From positions 19,842 to 83,841 of the forward strand of contig CAUYUJ010014562.1 in assembly GCA_963575745.1 (NCBI GenBank): DNA of 64,000 nt. Reading direction: 5' to 3'. This DNA comes from Prorocentrum cordatum. Taxonomy: Eukaryota; Sar; Dinophyceae; Prorocentrales; Prorocentraceae. The translations under genes and the position numbers were made by a program. Numbering within the stretch: the stretch's first letter is position 1; every line of letters starts with the position of its first letter. Under the pieces are notes generated by a model. It did no database searches and was not told where the DNA came from. It saw only the letters and a list, made by a program, of their open reading frames with translations. Shown in pieces: positions 10,583-21,727 of this stretch.

Positions 10583-11050
10583 CGACGGCGGCGGCGGCGA
10601 CGACGACGACGACGACGGCGACGGCGGCGGCGGCGGCGACGGCGGCGGCGGCGACGGCGACGGCGGCGGCGGCACGCGGCACGGGGGCGGGCGCCCCGCG
10701 AGGCGAGCCGCAGGCCTCCGCGGGCGCGCGGGCCAGGCAGAGCCTGCTGGTCGAGGACGCGCCCCTCCGATGCACCGCCCCCGCCGGGTGTGGCCAAAGG
10801 TGTGCCCCAGGCCGTCACGTACTGGCTACGACGACGCCGACGACGGCGGCGGCGCTGGCGGCGGCAGCGACGACGGCGCTCTTCGAGTGGATTCTGGATC
10901 CGCGGAGGCCGCTGTCGAGCTCCGCGGCCGCTGGAGCCGAGTCGCTCCTATGCTGGGTGGCGTTCGCGCGAAGGTTCTGGAGCAGAGCTGGCCGTCCTCC
11001 CTGCTCCTCCTCCTCCTCCTCCTCCTCCTCCTCCTCCTCCTCCTCCTCTG
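10440..11050. repeat. (GAC/GGC)n array and (TCC)n block
   Basis: A perfect GAC core at 10,500-10,580 grades into GGC-interrupted repeats to 10,670. A short (TCC)n lies at 11,000-11,048. About 200 bp of possible coding sequence separates them. Confidence 0.85.
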
Positions 11051-11064
11051 TCAGAGCCCCGAGC

Positions 11065-11285
11065 CAGCAGGGGCAACTCGAGTCGGGGCTAACTCGGGTT
11101 CGTTTTTGTCGGGGATCCGCACCCGATTGACCCCGGGCCCGAGTTGCTCCAGGAAATTCGGGCGTCCAGAGCCCCAAATCAGGAGGGGTAACTCGGGTCA
11201 GGGCTAACTCGGGTTCGTTCCTCGGGAATCCAAATCCGAGTTACCCTGGGCCCGACGAGTTACCCCAGATCACTCGGGTGCCCAA
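11065..11285. repeat. Two-unit tandem repeat of about 113 bp
   Basis: AGGGGCAACTCGAGTCGGGG and AGGGGTAACTCGGGTCAGGG start two units. Each continues GCTAACTCGGGTTCG and ends in an inverted GAGTT(A/G)C motif, so each unit can fold on itself. From 11,290 to 12,050 I see nothing firm; both strands show only Arg/Ala-rich frames. Confidence 0.6.
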
Positions 11286-12054
11286 AGTTGCGCTGCGGTT
11301 CCTTGGTTGTTGTTGTGTGATGCCGGGTTCTATGAATGATCGGTCGGATCATTAGGGGATGCACACACCGCTTAGCATCTGTTTGGCGATGTTGTGTTTT
11401 CTTCATGTGGCTCGTGATGCTAACAGCACGCGCTCGAGCTACAGGGCAAACACCGAAACAAGCTGATGTATGCGATGGCAGAAGTGTGTCACTGGCCTAA
11501 GGCGTCCCCTGAATGTCTGGGGAGGCCCAGATGGATTCCAGAGCACACCTCAAGAGGCCCAGAAGGCCCCAGGGGCTTCAAAATGTAGCAAATAAAGTTG
11601 GGGACACCCTGGGCCAGGACCACTTCTAACAACACCTGACGCCTCGCTTCCTCACGCTCGCGCACGCGCGAACCCGCCCGCGCGCCCGACATCAGAGAAG
11701 AAAGCGTTATCGATAACGCTACTCGTCCTGGAGAGTTTTCGTCGCTACGACTCGATCATCCTCGCAATCTGGTCGCGACGCCTCTTGGACCTCTGTCGAA
11801 ACTCGGTCGCGACGCACCCCCTGGACCTCCAGAGAGGTTTGGGGAGCAGCAGTATAGGCGCTTTCAATCCCCCACGACCCGCGACAGCCGACGGGTGGCG
11901 AAGCCGCGCGCTTTGGCGGTGCCGCCCTGGCGACGCCGCGAGCCAGGGCGAGCGCGGCGCATGCGCCAGTACGCGGGCCGAGTGTCTTCGGCTTGCGCGC
12001 GCGGGGGCACGCACGTATGGCCCGCACGGCATGTCTTGTTCTACTCGGCCATGG

Positions 12055-12165
12055 GCCGCGGGTGGGTCGCCGGTGGGTCGCGGGTGGGTCGCGGGCTGGG
12101 TCGCGGGCTGGGTCGCGGGCGAGGACGACAACGCAACGCAGCGCAACGCAACGCAACAACAATCC
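12055..12165. repeat. GGGTCGCGGGCT minisatellite and ACGCA repeats
   Basis: Five to six near-identical 12-bp units GGGTCGCGGGCT/GGGTCGCCGGTG are followed by an ACGCAACGCA run. Surrounding frames (11,700-12,590) are Ala/Arg-rich without recognisable motifs. Confidence 0.7.
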
Positions 12166-12599
12166 GCATTGCGGAGCCCTACTTCGGCCACGCACCCGGG
12201 GGCAGTGAATGGCCGTTCGGCCTCCTCACCCTGACAACCAAGATCTTGTTTTGGCCCGTGCGAGGCTGCGAAATAAAAAACAAATCGGCATGCGCAAGCG
12301 GGGGCGCGCACGCGTGGCCCGCACGGCACTGCACTCTGCAGCTTTTGCTTCAGCGCGTCGCGCCGCCTGGTCTGGGCCACCGTGCTTCGGCGCAGCGCGC
12401 GCGAACCACACCCCAGTCCCCGGGCGTCAACGTCCCGAGCTTCTCCCAGCCTCCGCCAAGCGGAGCCGAGCGACGCACTGTCCGCTCACAGGCGACAGCG
12501 TGTCGCCGGGGCCGCTGCAAAGACAGGCTGAGCAAGAACGCCCCTGGCCGTGTTTGGCAGGCTAGGCAAAAGAGTCCCTGACCGTATGTACCCAATGCA

Positions 12600-13080
12600 C
12601 ATTTTTATGTTGTATAGAAAAAATCCTGGGAGAGTTGTCCGGGGGGGTTGTCCGGTGGAGGTAGTTCGTCTCCGCGCGGGGTTCCCACACGCTCACTTTT
12701 AACCTTTGTATAAGGAATTAGTTTATTTTAGTGTTTATGAGCACGTGCAATACCTTGCATTTCCTTACAACAGATTTAATGAACATCGCTCATATAACAC
12801 ATGCGTGCACGGATGTGTTTATGTATGGTGGTGCCGGTAGTATTACGCGCCTGAGCAGACGCACGCATATCCTATTTCATCATGCGTTGCATGCGCTCCT
12901 ACCTCGCAACGTAATGCATCTATATCAACCTAGAGGGGGTAGGCGGGACGGGGGTAGGGGGGGCGAAGCCCTAGGCGCTGCGGGGGCGAAGCCTTTCCGA
13001 TATATGTAGAAGTTCAGGCGGATTTGTTGTGAAGCCACAGATATAAAACGCGGAGGGGTGAAACATATCTGAACACGAGT
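12600..13080. other. Unassigned AT-richer interval
   Basis: This is one of the few low-GC stretches, containing short alternating TATA/ACGCAT words. I find no gene, RNA or repeat family in it. Confidence 0.4.
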
Positions 13081-13244
13081 TCGGTTGTTTTTCTTCCAGG
13101 TCTGGGGAAGTGGCGAAGCTATCGCCAGAACAGCTACCAGCCTCCGCGCCCTGTTATGTTGTGTTGTTTGTTGTTTTGTGTGTGCGTTTCCACACGGGAC
13201 GGTCTTTGGGGAGGGGTCCAAAAGCCCCTTTCTCGGGACCCCCG

Positions 13245-13315
13245 CCGAAGGAGAAAACGAACGCTCAAGGACATTGATGACTTCAGTGTCCTTGAGCGGT
13301 CGTTTTCTCCTTCGG
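13245..13315. other. Long near-perfect hairpin
   Basis: CCGAAGGAGAAAACGA...CGCTCAAGGACA pairs with TGTCCTTGAGCG..TCGTTTTCTCCTTCGG. The arms are about 33 bp with only a couple of mismatches, around a short TGATGACTT loop. It is a very stable palindrome. It could be a minimal TIR element or a structured RNA; nothing in the flanks decides. Confidence 0.8.
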
Positions 13316-13551
13316 GCCAACATTTGGTTTCAGGGGGGGTCGGAGGAGGAGAAGGAGGCTAACGTGCTCTTACTGCGCACCGCTGAGGGAGGAGGACGAC
13401 AGAGCTAAACCACCAAAGCAGCAATGCACGCCCTCGTAAAGCTTGATTCTGCTGCGAAGAGCGCTGGCGAACTTGGTAGTGTGTACTGCAGCGCGGTATC
13501 CCCAAACGCGCGGCAGGAAGAAGCAACTAGGGCAATACCCCAAACACCCTC

Positions 13552-13755
13552 TCAAGCATCGGTCAGAAGACCTGCCTTCTCGAGCGCCACGCGGGCCGCC
13601 TCCGAACGACGCTTGTACAGCTGCCCAACCGGAATCCCCAAAAGCAAGCACTCGCGCATCTCGCGGTGCCACGCGCGGGGATGCACCCGCTTGTAGAGGA
13701 CGGCCTTGCTGACGCCGACGTCGTCGGCCTCATGGTCACAATCGGAATGTATATG
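13552..13755 (-). CDS. Terminal exon of an unidentified protein
   Basis: On the minus strand an AG at about 13,756 is followed by an open frame ending at TGA 13,552-13,554. It reads DCDHEADDVGVSKAVLYKRV, then WHREMRECLLLGIPVGQLYK, then RSEAARVALEKAGLLTDA. Composition is normal for a folded helical protein, codons prefer G/C at the third position, and nothing is repetitive. There is no in-frame start, which fits a last exon. I do not recognise the family. Upstream exons should lie at higher coordinates; a possible frame at 13,930-14,110 is not convincing. Confidence 0.55.
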   Translation of the reverse strand, partial: HIHSDCDHEADDVGVSKAVLYKRVHPRAWHREMRECLLLGIPVGQLYKRRSEAARVALEKAGLLTDA

Positions 13756-13759
13756 CTAC

Positions 13760-14860
13760 GAGATATGTGCGTAGTATTCTGAGGAGGGAGGAGTGGAGAA
13801 ATATGAGGTGGAGGAGGGAGGAGAAGGAGGAGGGAAAGGATGAAAGGGAAGTAGGGTATCGGTATCGCTCGGATGGACTAAGGAGAAGTTCGGGGTTCCC
13901 CCCTCAAACCAAGCTCTCGGCTCTCCACACCTGGAGGGCGCCAGCGACGGTGCCTTTCGGCAGACGTCGGCGCACGGCCGAACTCTCCAAGGCGGCTGCT
14001 GCGCAGAGGCAAAATCACACAAGACGCGATCAGACACTGCCCCTCGAGCTCGAGGTAGCCCACGGGCCACGGACCCGAGAGGACCGATGCCACATCCTCG
14101 GACGCAATTAAAAGCTGGAACACTGTTGCCTCTAGCACAGATCATTGATGGCAATCATGAGCCTGCGACCCTGGAAACGAACATTTTTTCCCGTGCGAAA
14201 AAAGGAGCTGGGACTGCTGGCTGCCTGCAACAATTAACGAACAACTTACGAAACACTGTCTGCTCAGCCGCCATCACTGTAAGAGACACTGCGGTGAACA
14301 TGACGCTGTCGGGCGCGCCCAAGCCGTGCCCCCTCTGGCCTTACACGTGGAGGATATTCGTTATCATGTGCACTCTTCGTCACCTTGGGCGTGAACTGCG
14401 TGGTGCAGGCCGCCTCGAGGAGGGAGCGGATGACGCACATCTGAGGCCTGCTTTCTTCTCTGTGGTGCCATCCTCGACGGCGGGACGCTTACGAGCCTGA
14501 CTCCTGGGTCAGCAGCAGCAGCAAGATTACTGGCCCACTTGACCAAAGGCTGCCCATTGCGGCACAGACATACTTAGAGCTCAAGAATATGTGCCTCCAA
14601 GGGTACGTGTTGACGAAGATGCCACTGAGCCTCCGAATAGCTAAGGAAAGAAACCTCACACAGCTGACACTCATAAGGAGGAGGAGCAACATGAGCAAAT
14701 ACAGTAGCGGAACCTCTGGACCTGGGACACGTATTGTTAATCATGCTACGTAGGAGGTGCTGGCTAGCGATCCTTTTGGTAGCGTAGATATTCCCACATA
14801 GAATACACGCGTTCGAGACAGTAACAACATTGGCCAGTTCACGAAGTCCATGGTTAGGTA
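13760..14860. other. Unassigned interval before LINE A
   Basis: There is a GGA-rich patch at 13,780-13,850 and several short frames on both strands, none with a motif I can support. Part of 14,500-14,860 may be the 3' untranslated region of the minus-strand LINE next to it. Confidence 0.35.
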
Positions 14861-14862
14861 AT

Positions 14863-15630
14863 CTAGAGTTCGCTTGGTGCAGCAGTAGGACGCCTTGTGG
14901 GGAATACAGCGCTACAGATACCTACCCCCTCCCCAAGGTTCAGCCCACAGACGAAGCCAGGAGGAGGGGGAGGAGGAGGAGGAGGAGAGGGAGGGGAGGC
15001 CCCAAGGGACACAGAGGGAGGTATCTGTTGACCTGGATATTCACTTGCCAGGACTCGACGATCGGTGCAGAGGAAGGCGTCCCGCACAACTTCGTCGCAG
15101 AAGATCGCAACAGGCCGCACACGGACAGACTCAACGTGTTGCGGGCGCTCTCCAGCACGAAACAGATCTTCACGATCCGCTTGAAACTGCGTCCACCAGG
15201 AACGTACAGGCCCCACTCTGTATCCCTCCCCGTCCAAGCTCCTGAACTCTTTATCCTCCCACAAATTCTCCCCGAACGTGGCACCTAAGATTTGCAGGTT
15301 GCGCAAAGGGCGCCTCACAATATCCTGCATCCACTTCAATCTCTGGACACGAAGAGAGAGCGAAACCGGCACAAGCCTCAACTCCGACAGAACTTTCTTG
15401 TTCGTCATAGCATTGTATTGCGTCTCCTCATCCTCCTCCTGATGCTTACCGCTAGCCTTCCCCCTCAACAATCTGCGTGACATAGACGCTTGAGCGCCGT
15501 CCAGCTGATGTACACTCTCACTACGTAAAACAGAAGCAACCAAGCCAGACATCAGAGCACCCTCCACCGCCGAACGAAACACTATACTTTTCCAACGCTT
15601 GTTGGAGCAATGCTGCCAGAAACCTTGCAA
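14863..15630 (-). pseudogene. LINE A post-RT region
   Basis: The frame reads WKSIVFRSAVEGALMSGLVA, then DGAQASMSRRLLRGKAS and RLKWMQDIVRRPL. This is the thumb-like and connection region seen after the RT in dinoflagellate and other LINEs (Arg/Lys-rich, R-L-RGKA pattern). It lies 130 codons downstream of the FADD motif, as expected. The end of the frame (below about 14,990) is Pro-rich microsatellite and is not protein. Confidence 0.7.
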
Positions 15631-15761
15631 TAAATTGTATCCCTGTCGAGCTTTCTGTACACGCCGAGGGATTTCAGCAACTGGACTGCCACCAGCACGA
15701 AGAAACGGGCCGAGTTATCTGCACGAGCGAGCGACTTTCCCAGCAATCTCCTCCCCACTCC

Positions 15762-16648
15762 TTAATCTCCAGGTGCCCTTGACCTCAACATACCTCCATA
15801 CAGACGACGTCGAGCAGCAGTGGCACCTTTGCCACCCAAATACACTAGACACTCCCGCTTGCTCGAGTTGGCCTGAACGTTGGCGATACTTCGTCTGTCT
15901 TTGAGATGTTCAGTGTTAATTTTGTTGAGCCTGATCAGACCTTCGAACGAACGCACGAGCTGAGTCCTAGCAAGATCATCCGCGAATGCGGTCAGAGACA
16001 CATCGATCGGCCGCTGCGACCAAAACCAGAGGCGGACACGATCGTGCACATCGTCAGTCAAACAATGCTTCAACCACGGAAGAGACACGCTAAGCCCCGG
16101 GCACTCAGTACACAACTCCGTCAACTGACCAATGCTACGGACCCAGAAACCATACACAGGCGATAGAGTCCCCAGGAAGCGTGCCCGAGCCGATCCCCAT
16201 CTCTAAAATACCGTCCACACATTCGCGCGAGACTGACATGACCGTGCATCAATCTTTCCGCAAAAAGCGCAGTAGCGAACTCATCCGAGTTCAGCCTGAT
16301 GAACATCATCAGCATTTCGTGCGACACACTGTGGAACGCGTTCGTCGCGTCGTAAAAATCCGTGCAGAAACTCAGGCCCCCTTCTCGCAATCTTTCTTGC
16401 ACCAACCCCTGCACTATAATAGCTTCTTCCCTCCTCCTGTTCTTAAGATATCCGTATGCATAATGTCTGGAAGCTTCATACGTCAATTGCGGATTAGCAC
16501 GCCATAGATATTTGTAGTACGCCTTGCCAAACGGGTCCAGACTATGAACGAGACGAAGTCTTGAACACTCTGCTTTCCCGTTGGCCTTGCTGAGAGTGAA
16601 CGCTTGACTGCAATGCCAGATGAGCGGAGCTTCGACGTGAACGCGCAC
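15762..16648 (-). pseudogene. LINE A reverse transcriptase core, in two frames
   Basis: The upstream frame (16,648-16,121) carries RT motif A as FCTDFYDATNAFHSVS. The downstream frame (16,157-15,762) carries a motif B-like CPGLSVSLPWLK and motif C as FADDLARTQLV near 15,985, followed by a motif D-like GLIRLNKINTEHLKD. The catalytic Asp of motif A and the double Asp of motif C are preserved, but the two halves are offset by a frameshift around 16,140. This marks loss of function after insertion. Confidence 0.85.
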
Positions 16649-17047
16649 AGCAGCTAAGATCGCGAACGGTCACTGCCGAGTTGCCAGCAAGTCCCAGCTC
16701 TCTGTAGTATCACCTAGCCCCGCACGGGCTCGTGGCTTAAACTCCTTGGGCCAGAACAACATACGCCACACGGCGGCGGGCATCGACCACGACGGAGGTG
16801 CGCGGCGAAGTTTAGCACGCCTGAAGAACCCCGGAACTTTGCCATACACCTCTTTCGTAGCACTGTTAGCATCCTACATGCGGTCAGTTCTAGCCTCGTC
16901 ATACTTCGGAGCACCAGCAGAAAACAAAAAAAAAACAAATCCTTCCTCCCCAGGCTGCGAGAGGATTGAGACCAAGTATCGCAGTCTAAATACACTCTAG
17001 GGGTCGAGAACAGGCGCAGCTTGGGGCCAAGCGACTTCCCACTTAGC

Positions 17048-18496
17048 TTACGCGTCAATTCCCACGACAGCAAAACTCCGCTCGCCCCAAGAATCTTCAA
17101 GCTCAGACACCCGCAACCCCAGGTAACGGTTTCTGTCACGTCGCGTGAAATACCTAACAGAGCGGTCGGCCCGACGGCACAGAGTTCGACGCCCGGCAAG
17201 TTTACACATGTCGGCTAAACATTCACGATACTGCTTGCACACGCAGACGAGTATGCCACACGCAGCGAGGGGGAGGAGGTCGAGCAAGGCAGAGGACGAC
17301 ACAGGAGGAAAGGGAGGGGGGAGAGAAGGAACAGGACAGGCACGCAAGGACCTCAGACAGAGCCTCCTCTCAATGCGCACGGCGAGCGCATCTGACGTGT
17401 CCTGCGGCCTCACAGCATGTTTGGGTTGAGCACTAAAACAGGACCGAGCAGCGGGCATCACTGCATTGTGGAACGTCAAGTACATGGAGTCAGCGCTCTG
17501 CTTCGACAACTCCTCTGCGTCGAACGCAACCTGTCCGACAGCTCTGTTGACCTCCGTCTGGAACGCGTGTCTCTCTTCTCCAAACAAAACAGCACGGCTA
17601 AGCTTATTGTGGTCCCATCGAACTTTCTCGTCCTTCGCTGGAAAGAAAGGCCCAATCTGCAGTGCCGCAACGACAGGAAAATGATCTCTACGGGTACGCG
17701 TGTTGATGAGCTGCAGCGCCTCTCCCGCACGCTCCCAAACTCGACAAGCATAAGCCGACCCTCCAACATTTCTCGTACTGCATATGTAATCCACTCGAGC
17801 CGTAGAAACTCCATCCCCATGATAGTACGTAGGACTGCACTCGAAATACGTGTCCACCGCGCACAGGTGATGTTCTTCCAATGCTTTTCTGAAGAAGCTA
17901 CCATTAGTGTTCTCAAGGTCCATGTTAAGAGTGCCCAGCGAGTCGCTCGCCTCGCTGCCCACTCTGGCGTTGGCGTCCAGTAGCAACACAGGCACGGCAC
18001 GTGCAGGAAACTCGTTGAGAAGACTTCTCAGCGCGTCCCAGAACCTCTTGCAGGACTTGACAGCCGCTGCGCGTCCTCGTCCACCAGGCGGCTCCACAGG
18101 CGCATAAGCCACTATAACAGTCGCGTCTGTATTCTCAGTCTTGAAGCGAACAGCACCCAAACGCCCTGCAAGATCTCCTGTATACGACCAAATTCTTCTG
18201 ACATGTGTAGGTGAGAAATATTTATCATGAACCAACAACGCCACACCAGTAGGACGTCCCGGTGTACCGCTGCTGCGACCCCATTGAAACCGCAGAAACC
18301 GTCCAAGGCGATCCTGAGCACACGGCAGATCAGTAGCCACTTGTGTACTTGCAAGGCCCACTATGCCACAATTCTTGAACTGTCTCGCTGCGTCACTCCA
18401 TCTACCAGCTTGCCTCATAGAAAGTGGATTCCATGTGCAGCAGCGAATATGCATGATGGCCGCCCGAGGATGACACTTTGAGGGGTGTCGTAGCAC
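17048..18496 (-). pseudogene. LINE A endonuclease domain (EEP family)
   Basis: The 482-codon frame contains the exonuclease-endonuclease-phosphatase signature in order: CTWN (residues 20-23), VALLVHDKY (85-93), VIVAYAPV (127-134), LLLDANARVG (171-180, the GDxN position changed to DANA), ARVDYIC (233-239) and RRDHFPV (269-275). In intact LINEs this domain nicks target DNA to prime reverse transcription. After residue 280 comes the usual connecting region, with a Pro/Ser-rich insert at about 390-410. The frame begins at a non-ATG codon; the first in-frame Met is residue 15 (HIRCCTWN follows). Confidence 0.85.
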
Positions 18497-18599
18497 GTCA
18501 GGGACATGCCTGGGGGCGCTGATCGCCCCGCGAGAAAAAAAAAAAGGCTTGCGCCGCGGGGGCTAAGGGAAGTAGGGATGAGGAGGAGGGAAAGTATGA

Positions 18600-18935
18600 A
18601 CGTGTGGATGCTAGCGATAAGGTGAGTATGGTACTATGGCCTGCTTGCTCTTGTTGCCCTGCTGGAGAGCCTTGCCGCCCGCGTTGGCCTTGCACTTGCC
18701 TCCCTTGCCCTTGCCCTTGCTCTTGCTCCCTTTGGCCCTGCACCTCAGAGCCCTTGCCCTTGCTCTTCCTCTTGGGGGCGAGCGCCTTCAACTCGCTTGG
18801 CGTAGGCGCTGCCTCGTGCAGTCCCGAACACAACTGGGCCAACTCATGGGATCCAAGACGCTCGTGCTCCTTCGGGCCCAGAGTCTTGGCACAAAAGCGA
18901 ATCCTCGACGACTTCGGTGGCGAGGGGGGGGTCGA
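18600..18935 (-). CDS. Possible exon or LINE ORF1 remnant, basic protein
   Basis: The minus strand reads KTLGPKEHERLGSHELAQLC, SGLHEAAPTPSELKALAPKR and then KSKGKGSEVQGQ. In the adjacent frame it continues as a Lys/Gly/Gln-rich tail (GSKSKGKGKGGKCKANAGGK, then QGNKSKQAIVPY). The helical part followed by a basic tail resembles an RNA-binding or ORF1-type protein, and it lies just upstream of LINE A's endonuclease on the same strand. No catalytic motif is visible, and the frame change makes it doubtful as a working gene. Confidence 0.35.
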
Positions 18936-18944
18936 CACCTGTTG

Positions 18945-19248
18945 GGGCCTCTGGGGGCTCGTGCGGGGCCTCGGGGCTGGCAACGAACGCTTCGGGATGA
19001 AAAACCAGTCCCGGGGAATGGGTCGAGACCTCGGGTTGGGCGCCGCGTAATGGGAAATGGGGGGGTGTCGCGGGTGGTCCGAAAAGGTACCCAAACGGTA
19101 CCTAAACGAGCCCCTTGGGGCTCTGGAGGGGCCCGAAAGGGGCACGAAAGGGGACCTTTTTTGACCCCCCCATTTGCGACCCCCCCATTAAGCCACGCCC
19201 AATCGGGGGGTCGACGCAATGAAAAGAACATGATTTCGGAGGTCTGGA
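18945..19248 (-). mobile_element. TIR element, family II, interrupted copy
   Basis: The segments 18,945-19,048 (GGGCCTCGGGGC...CGGGATGAAAAACCAGTCCC..GGTCGAGACCTCGGG) and 19,225-19,248 (CATGATTTCGGAGGTCTGG) match the minus orientation of family II. The middle is displaced by a second inserted element at 19,049-19,194. Confidence 0.5.
19049..19194. mobile_element. Nested TIR element with TAATGGG ends
   Basis: The left end TAATGGGAAATGGGGGGGTG and the right end ATTTGCGACCCCCCCATTA are inverted repeats with a small internal offset. The 146-bp insert splits a family II copy, so it arrived later. It has no coding capacity. Confidence 0.55.
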
Positions 19249-19448
19249 TCCGCCCTCGAGCAAACACCAGCGCCTCAAGCCGCCGGAGAGGCTCCCCGCC
19301 GAGCGAAGGGCGGTCTCGCCGCGGCCACGGCTTGCAGGGCCGCGGCCGCAGCTGCCGCGTGGGGAGGCAGCGCCATGGAGGCTCGGCGGCTCTAAGACGG
19401 GGGGGCCCGAGGGACTGAGCTCGGAGTTGGCCCTCGGGACAGTCTCGG

Positions 19449-19620
19449 CGACACGTAAGAGTGGCCGGTCGCCAGAGGGGCCTTTGGCGGTGCGGGCTCA
19501 CTGGGGCCCCGCGATGGCTGGAACCGATGCGGCAGCAGCGGCTTGCGCGCCTGGGTTCGGCCCTCCTCCTCCAGCCGCGCACCGAGGGTCCCTCGTGCCC
19601 AGGGTCGCTCCTGCGCGTCG
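19449..19620 (+). mobile_element. Introner-like TIR element, family III (GTAAGAG ends), copy 1
   Basis: The ends CGACACGTAAGAGTGGCC and GGTCGCTCCTGCGCGTCG are 18-bp inverted repeats. Interior words GGTGCGGGCTCA, GCGCACCGAGGGTC and CCCAGGGTCGCTC align with the element at 57,312-57,485, which is the same length (172 against 174 bp). The GTAAG at 19,455 would be a good donor site, but I cannot identify exons here. Confidence 0.65.
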
Positions 19621-19781
19621 CCGATCGGCACGGAAGGCCCAGCTGAGCCTTCAGTGTTGTGGGAGGCCGCTCGGCTTCGGGGCCCAATCCCTTCGAGCCC
19701 CGTCTTTGATCCGCCGAGAGGCCGCCGGCAGGCCCAGCGAGGGCGACCCCGCCGCGGCGACCGGCAGGGCCGAGGCGCAAA

Positions 19782-19784
<3 letters not shown>

Positions 19785-19812
<28 letters not shown>

Positions 19813-21727
19813 GAGGAGGAGGACGAGGAGGAGGAGGAGGAGGAGGAGGAGGACGAGGAGGAGGAGGAGGAGGAGGAGGAGGAGGAGGGAACGGAGTAGG
19901 AGGAGGAACAATAATAATAATAATAGACATCACAAGAAAACTAATAGTAATCATGCTAGCAATGTAAATGCTAAGCTCAGAAGAAGAGTAGTAATACCTA
20001 TAAGAAGAAGCTGTATACGAATAACACTGACAATACTATTAATGCGAAGAAGAATATTCATATGACAAGTGACACTACTACTGGTACTCATCATATCAAT
20101 ACTCATAATAATACTGGTACTACTACTAATCAGGCTAAGCGCACTAACAGTAATAATCATGATGCATATATCAATCGCAAAACTACTATTAATAAGAAGA
20201 AGAACAATCATACTCATCTTAATCCTAACAGTACTACCAGAAATAATAATTATTACGTATGAGTAATCACGATGATGCTAAGAATAAGGAAGAGAAGAAG
20301 AAGGGGGGGAGGAGGAGGAGGAGGAGGAGGATGGAGCGGAGGAGGAGGAGGAGGAAAAGGATGAGGCGGAGGAGGAGGAGGATGAAGAGGATGAGGAGGA
20401 GGAGGGAGGAGGAGGGAGAAGGGGAGGAGGAGGAGGCGGAGGAGGAGGAGGAGGAGGAGGAGGAGGAGGAGGAGGAGGAGGAGGAGAGGAGGAGGAGGCG
20501 GAGGCGGAGGAGGAGGAGGAGGAGGAGGAGGAGGAGGAGGAGGAGGAGAGGAGGAAGAGGAGGAAGAGGAGGAGGAGGAGGAGGAGAGGAGGAGGAGGAG
20601 GAGGAGGAGGAGAGGAGGAGGAGGGGGGGGGGGAAGAGGCGGAGGAGGAAGAGGAGGAGAAACAGGGAGCGGAGGAGGAGGAGGAGCAGCAGGAGGAGGA
20701 GGAGCAGCAGGAGGAGGAGGAGGAGGCTGAGGAGGAGGAGGCGGAGAAGGAGGAGGAGGGAACGGAGGAGGAGGAGCAGGAGGAGCAGGAGGACTAAACA
20801 TAATACTCAGAAAACAACTATGAATAAGGATGATAGCAATGTAAACAATAGAAACCAGAAGTTTGATAGTAATAATCATAAGGGTGGTAAGCTGAATACT
20901 AATACTAGTGATCACACTACTAACGCGAATAATACTATCAATAGTAATCGTGGCGCTACTAACAATACCATTGATATTCATATTCAAACTAATAATACGA
21001 GCACTAATACAACTGGTGCTATCACTACCACGAATACAAACACTGATCACAATACTACGCGTACTAACTACAGTACTAATCATAATGGACATAAGTCGGA
21101 AAAAAAACAGATTACGACACTTACGAAGCATACGAAGAAGAAGACGAAGACAAAGAGGAGGAGGAGGAGGAGGGAGCGGAGGAGGAGGAGGAGGAAAAGG
21201 ATGAGGCGGAGGAGGAGGAGGATAAGGAGGAGGAGGAGGAGGAGAAGGAGGAGGAGGAGGAGGAGGAGGAGGGGGGAGGAGGAGGCGGTGAGGAGGAGGA
21301 GAAGGAGGAGGAGGAGAGGAGGAGGAGCAGGGAGTGGAGGAGGAGGAGGAGCAGCAGGAGGAGGAGGAGGAGGAGGCGGAGGAGGAGGAGGAGGAGGCGC
21401 AGGAGAGGAGGGGAGGGGGAGGAGGAGGAGGCGGAGAATGAGGAGGAGGAGAAGGAGGAGGGGAGGAGGAAGAGGAGGCGGAGGAGGAGGAGGAGGAGGA
21501 GGAGGAGGAGGAGGAGGAAGCAGAGGAGGAGGCGAAGGAGGAGAAGGAGGAGGAGGAGGAGGAGGAGGAGGAGGAGGAGGAGGAGGAGGGAGAGGAGGCA
21601 CGGGGAAGGAGGAGGAGGAGGAGGAGGAGGAGGAGGAGGAGAGGAGGAGGAGGAGGAGGAGGAGGAGGAGGAAGCAGAGGAGGAGGCGAAGGAGGAGAAG
21701 GAGGAGGAGGAGGAGGAGGAGGAGGAC
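19785..21727. repeat. (GGA)n satellite with AT-rich islands, left block
   Basis: Purine-rich GGA arrays (19,785-19,900; 20,305-20,795; 21,155-21,727) alternate with two AT-rich, trinucleotide-phased islands (19,905-20,300 and 20,797-21,150) made of diverged AAT/ACT-like triplets. The second island and its flanks are nearly repeated at 28,934-29,275. The minus strand of the GGA blocks lacks stop codons, which creates very long Pro/Ser/Leu frames. Confidence 0.9.

Larger units (their letters stand above)
14863..18496 (-). mobile_element. LINE A: decayed non-LTR retrotransposon with endonuclease and RT
   Basis: Read on the minus strand the order is AP-like endonuclease (18,496 to about 17,650), a connecting region, reverse transcriptase (about 16,650-15,760) and a post-RT region (to about 14,940), the standard LINE order. 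The reading frame changes at least three times (near 17,050-16,700, 16,140 and 15,700), so it cannot make an intact protein. Stretches of (TCC)n inside the frame at about 17,270-17,320 and 14,955-14,990 are secondary insertions or expansions. No target-site duplication or poly(A) tail was found. Confidence 0.85.
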
